This document shows positions 41,508-51,696 of a stretch of 64,000 nt of DNA, piece by piece. Origin of the DNA: Chryseobacterium sp. Leaf405 (GTDB lineage: Bacteria > Bacteroidota > Bacteroidia > Flavobacteriales > Weeksellaceae). The notes below the pieces were generated by a model. That model worked only from the letters and a program-made list of their open reading frames with translations. It was not told where the DNA came from and searched no databases. The number at the start of each line of letters is the position of its first letter. Within the stretch, counting starts at the first letter, position 1. The DNA lies in the NCBI RefSeq assembly GCF_001425355.1, contig NZ_LMQN01000015.1:880702-944701 (forward strand), read 5' to 3'. A program made the translations under genes and the position numbers.

Positions 41508-43955
41508 ATGAACTATACAGTAAATCAAATCGCAGAAATCACCAATGCTACGGCTATTGGAGATGGAGAATTAATGGTCAAAAACATCGCTTTTGACAGC
41601 AGGATTATTTATTCTACAAAAAATACAGCATTTATTGCGATAAATACTCATAAAAATTCTGGAGAAAAATTTATTGAATCTGCCATTGACAGAGGTATTA
41701 CCGTAATTATTTCCGAGCACCAATATTCTCAGTTTGAAAATATTACCTGGATTATTGTTGAAAATTCTGTTGAGTTCATTCAAAAATTAGCCAAGTTTCA
41801 CTTTGAAAATTCTCATTTAAAATCTGTTGGGATTACAGGAAGTAACGGCAAAACTATTTTGAAGGAATGGTTGTATCAATGTTTGTGGAACGAATTTCCA
41901 ACAGTAAAAAGTCCGAAAAGTTTTAATTCTCAGATCGGCTTGCCACTTTCTTTGCTTCAAATTAATAATTCTCACGAGTTAGGAATTTTTGAAGTCGGAA
42001 TTTCCAACCCGGATGAAATGGAAAAACTGGAGAATATTTTCCATCCACAGATTGGTTTGCTGACTCATATGGGAACTGCTCACCTCGCCAATTTCAAATC
42101 TGAAGAAGAACTTATTGATGAAAAAATTAAATTGTTCAAAAATTCTGAAGTTATTATTTATGACGGTGATAATTCTTTGACCGATCAAAAAATAAAAGAA
42201 CTCTACTCTGAAAGAAAATTAATTTCTTACGGATTAAAAAATCATAATAACGTTTTCTATGAAAACAATATTTCGAAAAATGAAGATGTTGTTGTACACT
42301 ATTTTGACGAAAAAATTTCATTCCCCGTTCATCAAAGAGATGAAGCGACGTTAATCAACGCTCTGGCGCTTATAACCGTCTTAAAGGAAGTGGGAGTCAA
42401 AAACCAAAAGATCGTAGAAAAAATCAACGCTCTGAAAGCCGTTGAAATGAGACTTGAAGCAATTGAAGGAATTAAGAACAATATTGTCATCAATGATTCT
42501 TTCAATCTTGACCTCGATTCTCTCAAAACCGCGCTGCAATTTTTAAATGAATATAAGAAACCGAAGAAATCTTTGGTTTTAACAGATATTGTTGGCGTCA
42601 ATTCAAATTCAAAAGAATTGTATGAAGAGGTTTCCGAATTGGTAAATGAGCAAAAATTTGATCACGTTTTCTTAATAGGCGACGAAATATCAAAATTTAG
42701 TGAATTATTTAAAGCTAAAACATTCACTTTTATTAATACTCAAGAGTTAATTGAAAGTAAGCATCTTATTGAAATTGAAAATCAGATCATTCTGTTGAAA
42801 GGAGCAAGAAAATTTGAAATTGAAAAGCTTAAAGACATTCTTGAGCTGAGAAAGCATGATACGGTTTTAGAAATCAATCTCAATGCGATTCTTCATAATA
42901 TCAATTATCATAAATCTTTGCTGAAACCTGAAACAAAAATGATGGCAATGGTAAAAGCAAATTCTTATGGATTGGGAAGTTATGAGATTTCAGAATTCCT
43001 TCAACATCATCATATTGATTATTTGGGAGTTGCTTTTGTAGATGAAGGTGTTGAGCTTCGAAAGAAAGGAATTACCGTTCCTATTGTTGTCATGAATCCG
43101 GAACAGCACAGCTATCAAACTGTGATTGAATATAATCTTGAACCTGAAATTTACAGTTTCCGAGTTTTGGAATTGTTTTATGAGGCTGTACAAAAATCGG
43201 GTTATGATAAGAAATATCCCGTTCATGTTAAATTAGAAACAGGAATGCATCGTCTTGGTTTTAAAGAATATGAATTAGATCAGTTAAATCAGACTTTAGA
43301 AAATAAAAATTTAAAAGTTCAAAGTATTTTCAGCCATCTTTCGTCTTCAGATATACCAGAGGAAAAAGAATTTACTTTAAACCAACTACAAACATTTGAA
43401 AAAAATTCAAGTTATTTGATTGAAAAATTGGGATATACTCCTATCCGACATATTTTGAATTCATCAGGAATTACAAGCTACACCGGTCATCAGTATGATA
43501 TGGTGAGGATCGGCATAGGAATGTTGGGAGAATCACCCAATGCCGAAATACAAAAACAATTGCGTTCTGTGGTGAGTTTCAAAACGGTAATTTCACAAAT
43601 TTCTATCGTCGAAGATGGAGAATCTGTGGGCTATAGTCGAAGATTTAAAACAGATCATAAAACTAAGATTGCCACCATTCCCGTTGGATATGCAGACGGG
43701 ATTCCGAGACTCATCGGAAACCAAATTGGAAATGTGGGAATCAATAAAACACTTGCTCCAATTGTCGGAAGTATTTGCATGGATATGATGATGATCAACG
43801 TAGATCATATTCCGAATGTAAAAGAAGGCGATATGGTAACGGTTTTCAATGCAAAACCAAGTTTAAAAGAATTCGCAGCATACTGCAAAACGATAACCTA
43901 TGAAGTTCTAACCTCTATTTCGCCACGCGTGAAACGGATTTATGTAAAAGATTAA
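41508..43955 (+). CDS. Bifunctional MurF ligase / alanine racemase
   Basis: The protein has 815 residues. Residues ~1-450 are MurF: GITGSNGKTILKEW (P loop, ~106), TAHLANFKSEE and NSFNLDLDSLKTAL. Residues ~455-815 are an alanine racemase: MVKANSYGLGSYEI with PLP Lys (~484), LNSSGIT, MVRIGIGMLG, SICMDMMMINVDH and the Tyr region VGYSRRFK. Fusion supplies D-alanine directly to the ligase that adds D-Ala-D-Ala to UDP-MurNAc-tripeptide. This fusion is common in Bacteroidota. Confidence 0.93.
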   Translation: MNYTVNQIAEITNATAIGDGELMVKNIAFDSRIIYSTKNTAFIAINTHKNSGEKFIESAIDRGITVIISEHQYSQFENITWIIVENSVEFIQKLAKFHFENSHLKSVGITGSNGKTILKEWLYQCLWNEFPTVKSPKSFNSQIGLPLSLLQINNSHELGIFEVGISNPDEMEKLENIFHPQIGLLTHMGTAHLANFKSEEELIDEKIKLFKNSEVIIYDGDNSLTDQKIKELYSERKLISYGLKNHNNVFYENNISKNEDVVVHYFDEKISFPVHQRDEATLINALALITVLKEVGVKNQKIVEKINALKAVEMRLEAIEGIKNNIVINDSFNLDLDSLKTALQFLNEYKKPKKSLVLTDIVGVNSNSKELYEEVSELVNEQKFDHVFLIGDEISKFSELFKAKTFTFINTQELIESKHLIEIENQIILLKGARKFEIEKLKDILELRKHDTVLEINLNAILHNINYHKSLLKPETKMMAMVKANSYGLGSYEISEFLQHHHIDYLGVAFVDEGVELRKKGITVPIVVMNPEQHSYQTVIEYNLEPEIYSFRVLELFYEAVQKSGYDKKYPVHVKLETGMHRLGFKEYELDQLNQTLENKNLKVQSIFSHLSSSDIPEEKEFTLNQLQTFEKNSSYLIEKLGYTPIRHILNSSGITSYTGHQYDMVRIGIGMLGESPNAEIQKQLRSVVSFKTVISQISIVEDGESVGYSRRFKTDHKTKIATIPVGYADGIPRLIGNQIGNVGINKTLAPIVGSICMDMMMINVDHIPNVKEGDMVTVFNAKPSLKEFAAYCKTITYEVLTSISPRVKRIYVKD

Positions 43956-43959
43956 GCCT

Positions 43960-46119
43960 ATGAGAAAGCTCCTGCTGATTTTATTTATGTTTCAATTACT
44001 ATTGATCCATTCTCAGGTAAAGAAAGATCTGGTGATTCCAAAAAATCCCAGAATCGGACTTTCACTTGCAGGTGGTGGAGCTAAAGGATTTTCTCACGTC
44101 GGAGTTCTTAAAGTATTGGATTCTTTGGGAATAAAAGTTGATTATATTGCAGGAACCAGTATGGGTGCGATTGTCGGCGGATTGTATGCCTCCGGATATT
44201 CGGGAAAGGATATTGAAAAAATTGTAATGGATACAGACTTCTATTCTCTGATTATGGATCCGAAATCCAAACGTCAGGAAACTTCTTTTTTCAATAAATC
44301 CGTAGATAAATATCTGTTATCAATTCCTCTTAAAAACGGAAAAATTACGCTTCCCTCTTCCATCAGCACCGGACAGAAAAATGTTTACCTTCTGAAAGAA
44401 CTTTTCAAGAACGTTGCAAATATTGATGATTTTTCAAAACTGCCGATTCCGTTTATGTGTGTTGCTACCAATCTTGAAAGCGGCAATATGCAGATTTTTG
44501 AGAAAGGAGATTTGGTACAATCTATTATGGCAAGTTCTGCTTTTCCTTCATTAATGGATCCCATAAAAATCGGCGACAGTATTTATATTGATGGGGCAAT
44601 GTCGGTTAATTATCCATCAAAACCATTAAAAGATAAAGGCATTGATATTGTAATCGGTGTAGATCTCAATCAGGATCTTTCAAAGAGAGAAGACTTAAAT
44701 AATATTATAAGTATTTTAAACCAGGTTATTGATTTCGGAATTCAAAAAGATACGAGACGACAATATAAATATACAGACATTAATATCAAGCCTAACCTTA
44801 AAGGTATGACTGCAACAAGCTATGATGACAAGAAAAAAATTCTTGACAGCGGTTATGTAGAAGGTTTAAAATATGTCAATATTCTCAATGAATTACCAAA
44901 GCGTCCATTTGACCGTCTGAGACAGCAAGTAAATCCTATCTATTCCAATGTATATAAAATCGACAGTATTTCTATAGATGGCGGTAAAATTTTTGGTAAA
45001 AATTATGTTCTGGGTAAAATGGGACTTCGCCTTCCCTCTCTTCAGACGTATGGAAGCATCAATAAAAAAATCGATAAACTTGTAGCGACCAATAATTATA
45101 AATTCATCAACTATGATATTATTTCCGAAAACGAATCCAATTATCTGAAGTTATATGTGACAGAAGAAGAGACAAGGCATTTTTTAAAGTTCGGATTGCA
45201 TTATGATGAAATTTTCAAAACTGGATTGTTAGTTAATTATTCGGCGAAACGACTGTTGTTCAAAAATTCTAATCTTTCTTTAGATATTGTTGTTGGAGAT
45301 AAACCACGATATTATTTAAACTATTTTATTGATAACGGATATATTCCAGGATTCGGAATATATTCCTCCGGAATGAGTTTTAATACAAAAGACATCAACA
45401 ATAACGAAACGGCAAAATGGGAATGGTTGCGAAATGAAGTCTACATCCAGTCCGTTTGGAGAGATAAATTCGCCATTGGAGGCGGAATTAGCCACGATTA
45501 TTTCCAAGCCGAAATAAATGGTATCAACAAACAATCAAGTCGATTTTTGAACCCGTATGCGTTCTTAAAAAGCGACACTCAAAATGACAAAGACTTCCCT
45601 ACCCGCGGAATTTATATCAATGCAGAAGGAAAGGTTATAGATCTCTTGAAATCTGATGTAGACAAAAGATTGGTGCAGGTAAAAGCAGATATCAGAATCA
45701 ATATTCCTCTTACCAAACAGTTTACTTACCGACTGAATTTGTATGGAGGAATTACAATAGGAGAAAATCTTCCAAAATTCTATCAGTATAGACTTGGTGG
45801 AATTTTTGAACAGAATATTGTCAATTTCAGAAGTTTCACGGGGTTTTATTTTGGACAATTAAGTACAAATAATGTTGCACTTGTTTCTAACGATCTTCAG
45901 TTTAAATTTAATAAAAATTATTTCCTGAGCGGGAATTTCTCTTTTGCAAATTTGTCTGATGAAATAACTTTCGAAGATGCAGCTAAATTAAATTACAGCT
46001 CGGTTGGACTGACGGCTGGTTACAAATCTCCTTTCGGTCAGATTAAAGTTAACTTCAGTCATTCACTCAAAAATGATCAAAAAGGTATATTCAGTGTGAT
46101 TTTAGGACACTGGTTTTAA
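43960..46119 (+). CDS. Patatin-like phospholipase with outer-membrane barrel
   Basis: The protein has 719 residues. Signal peptide, patatin domain (~31-300) with the oxyanion LAGGGAKGFSH, nucleophile Ser67 in GTSMGA and Asp211 in IDGAMSVNYP. A POTRA-like segment (~315-400) and a surface-antigen-like barrel (~405-719) follow, ending ...GIFSVILGHWF. This order matches type Vd-like PlpD proteins and their Bacteroidota relatives. It starts 4 bp after murF-alr. Confidence 0.9.
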   Translation: MRKLLLILFMFQLLLIHSQVKKDLVIPKNPRIGLSLAGGGAKGFSHVGVLKVLDSLGIKVDYIAGTSMGAIVGGLYASGYSGKDIEKIVMDTDFYSLIMDPKSKRQETSFFNKSVDKYLLSIPLKNGKITLPSSISTGQKNVYLLKELFKNVANIDDFSKLPIPFMCVATNLESGNMQIFEKGDLVQSIMASSAFPSLMDPIKIGDSIYIDGAMSVNYPSKPLKDKGIDIVIGVDLNQDLSKREDLNNIISILNQVIDFGIQKDTRRQYKYTDINIKPNLKGMTATSYDDKKKILDSGYVEGLKYVNILNELPKRPFDRLRQQVNPIYSNVYKIDSISIDGGKIFGKNYVLGKMGLRLPSLQTYGSINKKIDKLVATNNYKFINYDIISENESNYLKLYVTEEETRHFLKFGLHYDEIFKTGLLVNYSAKRLLFKNSNLSLDIVVGDKPRYYLNYFIDNGYIPGFGIYSSGMSFNTKDINNNETAKWEWLRNEVYIQSVWRDKFAIGGGISHDYFQAEINGINKQSSRFLNPYAFLKSDTQNDKDFPTRGIYINAEGKVIDLLKSDVDKRLVQVKADIRINIPLTKQFTYRLNLYGGITIGENLPKFYQYRLGGIFEQNIVNFRSFTGFYFGQLSTNNVALVSNDLQFKFNKNYFLSGNFSFANLSDEITFEDAAKLNYSSVGLTAGYKSPFGQIKVNFSHSLKNDQKGIFSVILGHWF

Positions 46120-46127
46120 TAAAAAAT

Positions 46128-46535
46128 ATGATACAGTTCTTTTACGAAAACTTACCCGAAACGGTAAATACAGAATACACAAAATGGCTGGAAGACATCA
46201 TTCTTTCAGAAGGAAAAAAACTTGGTGAAATCAATTATATTTTCTGTGACGATGAATATTTGTTGAAGGTTAATCAGGATTATTTACAACATGATTACTA
46301 TACGGATATAATTACTTTCGACTATGTAAAAGGGAAGACCATAAGCGGAGAGATTTTTGTATCTTTGCAGCGGATTTCCGACAACGCTTCTACTCTGTCC
46401 AGAAAATACGAAGAAGAATTAAGGCGAGTTTTGGCTCACGGCATTCTTCATCTCTCAGGATATAAAGACAAAACAGAGGACGAAGAAAAGTTGATGCGAA
46501 GTAAAGAAGATCATTATTTAGCACAATATAAATAA
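46128..46535 (+). CDS. ybeY: Endoribonuclease YbeY
   Basis: The protein has 135 residues. Motif HGILHLSGYKD corresponds to HGxLHLxGYDH; the third His of the usual metal site is replaced by Lys-Asp, and Asp may substitute. It acts in 16S rRNA maturation and ribosome quality control. It follows the patatin gene by 8 bp. Confidence 0.9.
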   Translation: MIQFFYENLPETVNTEYTKWLEDIILSEGKKLGEINYIFCDDEYLLKVNQDYLQHDYYTDIITFDYVKGKTISGEIFVSLQRISDNASTLSRKYEEELRRVLAHGILHLSGYKDKTEDEEKLMRSKEDHYLAQYK

Positions 46536-46599
46536 AGAATTTGGAGATTCAGAGACAGAGAAATTTATTAAATTTCAAAACCTCTAAATCTCTATTTTT

Positions 46600-46690
46600 T
46601 TAGGAGCTATTTCCCGCTCTCCGCACTCGCTATTTTCTTTTTTTACAAAAGAAAATGAGCTCAGACAAATGCTGCGATCGGGGCTAAATA
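46600..46690. repeat. Dispersed intergenic repeat (GGAGCTATTTCCCGCT type)
   Basis: GGAGCTATTTCCCGCTCTCC at ~46602 and GATCGGGGCTAAAT at ~46675 resemble ends of an element I recall between genes of Chryseobacterium and relatives. Between them ATTTTCTTTT (46632-46641) pairs with AAAAGAAAAT (46647-46656). Function unknown. Confidence 0.5.
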
Positions 46691-46722
46691 AAGCACAATA
46701 AAAGAAATTTTAGACCAAAAAA

Positions 46723-46754
46723 TTTACAAATGTTTCACGTGAAACATTTGTAAA
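46723..46754. promoter_or_regulatory. parS: parS site (32-bp perfect palindrome)
   Basis: TGTTTCACGTGAAACA at 46731-46746 equals the ParB-binding consensus exactly. The symmetry extends to 32 bp (TTTACAAA before the core, its complement after). It lies 38 bp before mnmG. ParB/Spo0J spreads from such sites and organises origin segregation. Confidence 0.88.
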
Positions 46755-46791
46755 AAAATTAAAAAGTTAATGCTTAAAACAAGCAATAAAA

Positions 46792-48654
46792 ATGATTTCA
46801 GAGATATATGATGTAATTGTAGTAGGTGCCGGTCACGCAGGATGTGAGGCAGCAGCTGCAGCAGCAAACTTAGGTTCAAGAACGCTGCTTGTTACAATGA
46901 ATATGCAGACCATCGGACAGATGAGCTGCAACCCCGCGATGGGCGGAATCGCAAAAGGACAGATCGTAAGAGAAATCGATGCGATGGGCGGCTATTCAGG
47001 AATTATTGCGGATAAATCTGCAATACAATTTAAGATGCTGAACCTTTCAAAAGGTCCTGCCATGTGGTCTCCGAGGACACAAAATGACAGAATGCTTTTC
47101 GCAGAAGAATGGCGTTTAGCATTAGAAAACACGCCAAATCTGGATTTCTTTCAGGATATGGTAAAGCAGCTTATTATTGAAAATGGTAAAGCTGTCGGTG
47201 TAATTACCTCATTGGGAATTGAGATCAGATCCAATTCTGTAGTTCTTACCAACGGAACTTTTCTTAATGGATTAATCCACGTTGGAGACAAACAATTAGG
47301 AGGAGGAAGAATGGGTGAACCCCGAGCTTTCGGAATCACAGAACAACTGGTTTCTTTAGGTTTTGAAGCAGGAAGAATGAAGACCGGCACTCCACCGAGA
47401 GTAGATGGAAGAAGCTTAGATTACTCTAAAATGGAAGAACAGAAAGGAGATGAAAATCCACAAAAGTTCAGCTATTTAGATTCTCCTAAATTAACGAAAC
47501 AATTAAGTTGTCATATCGTTTATACTAATGAAACGGTACATGAAATTTTACGTGAAGGCTTTGACAGAAGTCCAATGTTTAATGGTACGATTCAAAGTTT
47601 AGGACCAAGATATTGCCCAAGTATTGAAGATAAAATTAATCGTTTTGCTGAGAGAAACAGACATCAGCTGTTCGTAGAACCCGAAGGTTGGAGAACGGTA
47701 GAAATCTATGTAAACGGCTTCAGTTCTTCTCTACCCGAGGATGTTCAGATCAAAGCAATGAAACATATTCCAGGATTTGAGAATGTAAAAGTTTTCCGTC
47801 CAGGCTATGCTATTGAATATGACTACTTCCCTCCTACCCAATTGAAACATACTTTAGAGACAAAATTGATCGATAATTTATACTTTGCCGGGCAAATTAA
47901 TGGTACAACAGGTTATGAAGAAGCAGCAGGACAAGGTTTAATTGCAGGGATCAATGCTCATAATAAAGTACATGAAAAAGATGAATTTATCCTAAACAGA
48001 GATGAAGCTTATATTGGAGTTTTAGTTGACGATTTAATTACAAAAGGAACTGAAGAACCTTACAGAATGTTTACTTCAAGAGCTGAATACAGACTTTTAT
48101 TAAGACAGGATAATGCAGATATTAGACTGACAGAAAAGTCTTTTGAACTTGGCTTAGCAAAACAAGACAGATTACAAAGAGTTGAGGAGAAAATAGCTAA
48201 AAGTCAAAATCTTGAAGCATTTCTTCGAGAAACTTCTTTAAAACCCGGACTTATTAATCCTATTTTAGAAAGTATCGAAAGTAATCCTGTAGATCAGGCT
48301 TACAGAGCATCTCAATTCCTAACAAGACCTAATATTACCTTGGAAAAATTGGAAAATATTGATGTTATCAAAGAATTCACTTCCCAATTTGACGATGAAA
48401 TAAGAGAACAGGCGGAAGTAAATATCAAGTATAAAGGTTATATTGAAAAGGAAAAAGAGAACGTAGCAAAGCTCAATCGTTTGGAGAATATAAAGATTCC
48501 TGAAGATTTTGATTATAAAGCTATATCGAGTCTTTCTTCAGAAGCTAAGCAGAAAATGTCTAATGTAAAACCAAAGACGATTGCTCAAGCAGGAAGAATC
48601 AGTGGTGTTTCACCAGCTGATATTAATGTTTTATTAGTCTATTTAGGACGCTAA
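46792..48654 (+). CDS. mnmG: tRNA uridine-5-carboxymethylaminomethyl modification enzyme MnmG
   Basis: The protein has 620 residues. FAD-binding VVGAGHAGCEAAAAAANLG, CNPAMGGIAKGQIVREIDAMGG, GTFLNGLIHVG and the C-terminal helical domain (AGRISGVSPADINVLLVYL). With MnmE it modifies wobble uridine-34 of some tRNAs. In many bacteria this gene (gidA) lies near the replication origin. Here parS sites flank it. No mnmE, rsmG or parAB is nearby. Confidence 0.95.
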   Translation: MISEIYDVIVVGAGHAGCEAAAAAANLGSRTLLVTMNMQTIGQMSCNPAMGGIAKGQIVREIDAMGGYSGIIADKSAIQFKMLNLSKGPAMWSPRTQNDRMLFAEEWRLALENTPNLDFFQDMVKQLIIENGKAVGVITSLGIEIRSNSVVLTNGTFLNGLIHVGDKQLGGGRMGEPRAFGITEQLVSLGFEAGRMKTGTPPRVDGRSLDYSKMEEQKGDENPQKFSYLDSPKLTKQLSCHIVYTNETVHEILREGFDRSPMFNGTIQSLGPRYCPSIEDKINRFAERNRHQLFVEPEGWRTVEIYVNGFSSSLPEDVQIKAMKHIPGFENVKVFRPGYAIEYDYFPPTQLKHTLETKLIDNLYFAGQINGTTGYEEAAGQGLIAGINAHNKVHEKDEFILNRDEAYIGVLVDDLITKGTEEPYRMFTSRAEYRLLLRQDNADIRLTEKSFELGLAKQDRLQRVEEKIAKSQNLEAFLRETSLKPGLINPILESIESNPVDQAYRASQFLTRPNITLEKLENIDVIKEFTSQFDDEIREQAEVNIKYKGYIEKEKENVAKLNRLENIKIPEDFDYKAISSLSSEAKQKMSNVKPKTIAQAGRISGVSPADINVLLVYLGR

Positions 48655-48661
48655 AATCAAA

Positions 48662-48681
48662 AATGTTTCACGTGAAACATT
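48662..48681. promoter_or_regulatory. parS: parS site (20-bp perfect palindrome)
   Basis: A second exact TGTTTCACGTGAAACA at 48664-48679, symmetrical over 20 bp, 7 bp beyond the mnmG stop codon. The sites on both sides of mnmG are 1.93 kb apart. Confidence 0.88.
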
Positions 48682-48769
48682 CAGAAAGTAAAAACAAAAA
48701 TTAAGGTATTTATGAGTTTATTTCAAGCTCGGAATATCTTAATTTTTATTATATAAAAGAAACCAATCA

Positions 48770-49591
48770 ATGAAAATAAAAGATCATTTTCTTTCTCAGG
48801 AAATATTTGAAATTAAAGAAACGGAAACAAAAGGTGTTTTCAAGACCTCACCTATTCCATCGAATATTTCTAAATATTACGAAAGTGAGGATTACATTTC
48901 CCATCATCAGGACTCAGGAAGTTTGAAAGAAAAACTTTATAAATTTTTACAATCCTTCAATTTACAGTATAAGAAAACAATACTTTTAGATAGAATAAAT
49001 AAAGGTTCAAAGGTGTTAGATTATGGTTGCGGTGCAGGAGAATTTGTAAAATTTATAGAAAATGATTTTGAGACTTTTGGATTTGAGCCGGATTCTGATG
49101 CAAGAAAAGCGGCGCAAAGTAAAATTAATAAAGCGAAAATTTTAGATAATATTAATTTGATTGAAGATAAAAGTTTAGATGCAATTACTTTGTGGCACGT
49201 TTTCGAGCACATGGAAAATCAGGATGAGATGTTAGAAATTTTCAACAGCAAACTAAAAGATAAAGGATTATTAATTATCGCCGTCCCCAACCCTACTTCT
49301 TATGATGCAAAACATTATAAAGAATATTGGGCAGCGTATGATGTACCAAGACATATTTATCATTTTTCAAAAAGTGGTATGGAAAATTTAATTGCTAAAA
49401 AACCAAATTGGAAAATGAGAAAAATAAAACCTTTGGTTTTAGATTCATATTACATCTCGATGTTGAGCGAAAAATATAAGAAATCACCTCTTTTTTGGCT
49501 AAAAGCAACAATCTATGGAACGATTTCTAACGTAAAAGCCCTTTTTTCGAACGAATTTTCAAGTTTGATATACATTATCGAAAAAAAGTAA
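48770..49591 (+). CDS. Class I SAM-dependent methyltransferase
   Basis: The protein has 273 residues. The AdoMet motif is VLDYGCGAGEFVKF (~83-96), followed by FGFEPDSDA and ITLWHVFEHMENQDEML (~146-162). The substrate cannot be assigned; UbiE/Coq5-like or O-methyltransferases acting on lipid or polysaccharide would fit. It stands alone after parS. Confidence 0.8.
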   Translation: MKIKDHFLSQEIFEIKETETKGVFKTSPIPSNISKYYESEDYISHHQDSGSLKEKLYKFLQSFNLQYKKTILLDRINKGSKVLDYGCGAGEFVKFIENDFETFGFEPDSDARKAAQSKINKAKILDNINLIEDKSLDAITLWHVFEHMENQDEMLEIFNSKLKDKGLLIIAVPNPTSYDAKHYKEYWAAYDVPRHIYHFSKSGMENLIAKKPNWKMRKIKPLVLDSYYISMLSEKYKKSPLFWLKATIYGTISNVKALFSNEFSSLIYIIEKK

Positions 49592-49913
49592 AAAATTGAT
49601 TTTTGAACCCTTTTTGAAGGTCATTTTTCAGCATTTTTACCAAAAATTTCAGAACTCGGGAAAATTTCTCGAGTTTTTTATTTCTCTATTCTACTACTTC
49701 AATTTAATTTCTCAAATAAAAATTCAAACGTGAAGAAATTTTTATCAAACCAATTAAAATTGTTAGCAAAAAGTTAGTAACTCAGTTTTTAAAAAAAAAA
49801 ATTTAATTTCAAATAAGGTAAATTAAAAAATATTAGAATTATCAAAATTTAGAAAATAAAAAATCCACTGAAAAAAATTCAATGGATTTAAAAATTATAA
49901 AAATTAAAATTTC
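49592..49913. other. AT-rich intergenic region with two terminators
   Basis: AACTCG (49653-49658) and CGAGTT (49670-49675) make a terminator for the methyltransferase gene. AAATCCACTG (49861-49870) and CAATGGATTT (49880-49889) make one for pgk on the - strand. The centre is nearly pure A/T and codes for nothing I can see. Confidence 0.6.
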
Positions 49914-51104
49914 TTAGTTGTTAATCGCAGCAACCCCGGGAAGTTCCAAACCTTCCAAACTTTCCAACATTGCTCCACCTCCGGTAGAAACATAACTTAC
50001 TTTGTCTGCATAACCGAACTGTTTTACAAAAGCAACACTATCCCCTCCCCCAACTAAAGAGAAAGCTCCCTGTTTCGTAGCTTCAGCAATACTTTCACCA
50101 AGAGCGATTGTTCCAGCAGCGAAGTTCGACATTTCAAAAACTCCGATAGGCCCATTCCAAAGAATTGTTCTTGAATTCAACAAAACATCATTGAACTGAT
50201 CTCTGGATTTTGGTCCAGCATCCATTCCCATCCATCCTTCAGGAATTTCGTAGATATCAACTTCTTTTCTCTCTGCATCGTTACTGAAACTTTCAGCAAT
50301 AATCGTGTCGGAAGGAAGATAAACTTTTACATTATGCTCTTTCGCTTTTGCCAAAATTTCTAAAGCTAAGGGTAATCTATCCTCTTCTAATAATGAAGTT
50401 CCGATTTTTCCACCAAGAGCTTTAATAAAAGTGAAAGCCATTCCACCTCCGATAATCAAATTATCAACAGCTGGTAAAATATTTTCTATAATGGTAATCT
50501 TAGTTGAAACCTTAGATCCACCTAAAATTGCAGTTACAGGACGTTCACCAGATTTCAAAACTTTATCAATAGCTTTTAATTCATTAGCCATCAATAAACC
50601 GAAAAATTTAGTTGAAGGAAAGAATTGAGCAATAACAGCCGTTGAAGCGTGCGCTCTATGAGCTGTACCAAAAGCGTCATTTACATAAGCATCTGCCAAT
50701 TTAGAAAGTTGCTCTGCAAAGGCAACATCACCTTTTTCTTCTTCATTATGAAAACGTAGATTCTCCAATAAAAGGATTTCACCTGCTTTAAGATCAGAGA
50801 TAGCCTGCTGAGCTTTTTCTCCCACACATTCGTCCACGAACTTTACTTCCTTACCCAATACATTGGAAACTTCTCCCACAATGTGTCTAAGTGAAAACTC
50901 ATCTTTTGCCTCTCCTTTTGGTCTTCCCAGGTGAGCCATTAAGATTACAGAACCACCGTCTTTAAGGATTTTCTCCACAGTTGGCTTCACCGCTACGATT
51001 CTCGTATTATCCGTAACTTTCAGCTGGTCATCCTGCGGAACATTAAAATCCACTCTTACCAGAGCTTTCTTGTCATTAAAATTGAAATCATTGATTGTTT
51101 TCAT
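49914..51104 (-). CDS. pgk: Phosphoglycerate kinase
   Basis: The protein has 396 residues. N-terminal substrate site RVDFNVPQDD and HLGRPKG, hinge/nucleotide site GGSKVSTKI, GGGMAFTF, and FSLVGGGDSVAFVKQFG near the end. It makes ATP from 1,3-bisphosphoglycerate in glycolysis. Its promoter is on the edge of the AT-rich region upstream. Confidence 0.96.
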   Translation of the reverse strand: MKTINDFNFNDKKALVRVDFNVPQDDQLKVTDNTRIVAVKPTVEKILKDGGSVILMAHLGRPKGEAKDEFSLRHIVGEVSNVLGKEVKFVDECVGEKAQQAISDLKAGEILLLENLRFHNEEEKGDVAFAEQLSKLADAYVNDAFGTAHRAHASTAVIAQFFPSTKFFGLLMANELKAIDKVLKSGERPVTAILGGSKVSTKITIIENILPAVDNLIIGGGMAFTFIKALGGKIGTSLLEEDRLPLALEILAKAKEHNVKVYLPSDTIIAESFSNDAERKEVDIYEIPEGWMGMDAGPKSRDQFNDVLLNSRTILWNGPIGVFEMSNFAAGTIALGESIAEATKQGAFSLVGGGDSVAFVKQFGYADKVSYVSTGGGAMLESLEGLELPGVAAINN

Positions 51105-51210
51105 ATGTACATTTTATTTTTCTTCGGTCACATGGAATCGACTTTTCGATAAAGATTGCAAACAATTTCGGGCTGGTCGATTTCATAAATTTCGTTGAAT
51201 TTCCGTTTCA

Positions 51211-51242
51211 CAAATGTAAGATTTTAAAATTTTTGAAATCAA
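51211..51242 (-). promoter_or_regulatory. Promoter of pgk (TTG-N21-TACATTTG)
   Basis: On the - strand TTG (51240-51242) and TACATTTG (51211-51218) match the Bacteroidota form with a 21-nt spacer, ~107 bp before the pgk start. Confidence 0.6.
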
Positions 51243-51680
51243 GCAACCTTTGAAAAGTTTTCAAAAAGTTTCCCGCAGTCTCAACATTCATTAATCAACA
51301 TTTTCTCTTTTCTTTAAAAAAAAGAATATGGTATTGTTGTTGAGTGTTTGTTAGTATCGGGGATAAATTTTATTAAAATACTTTATCACATTTAATTTTT
51401 ACCTAATTCACAATTTATCTACATTATAATCTACTGTAAATGTGAAATTTCTAATCGTTACTAACAAATATGGATAACTTTTCCTCAAATCTCATTCTTA
51501 ATAACTGATTTATGGAAAACCTAAAGATTACTCACAAAAAACTTTTTGAAAATTGTGAACAAAAAATTTGGACTTAATTCTCATTACAAAATTTTCTAAT
51601 GTTACGAAACATTTACTTTCAAACATTTTTCCACATTTACTAACAATGCTTTTCACAATTAATCTTCAAAAATTTAAGAC

Positions 51681-51689
51681 TTATCCACA
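51681..51689 (+). promoter_or_regulatory. Perfect DnaA box TTATCCACA
   Basis: Exact match to the strong DnaA box. It lies 8 bp upstream of the rpiB -7 element, so a bound DnaA could also affect rpiB transcription. Confidence 0.6.
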
Positions 51690-51696
51690 TTATACT

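Noticed and set aside
46536-46791. Small gene or tRNA between ybeY and mnmG
   Set aside because: No frame of note and no cloverleaf is visible; the space is filled by a dispersed repeat and parS.
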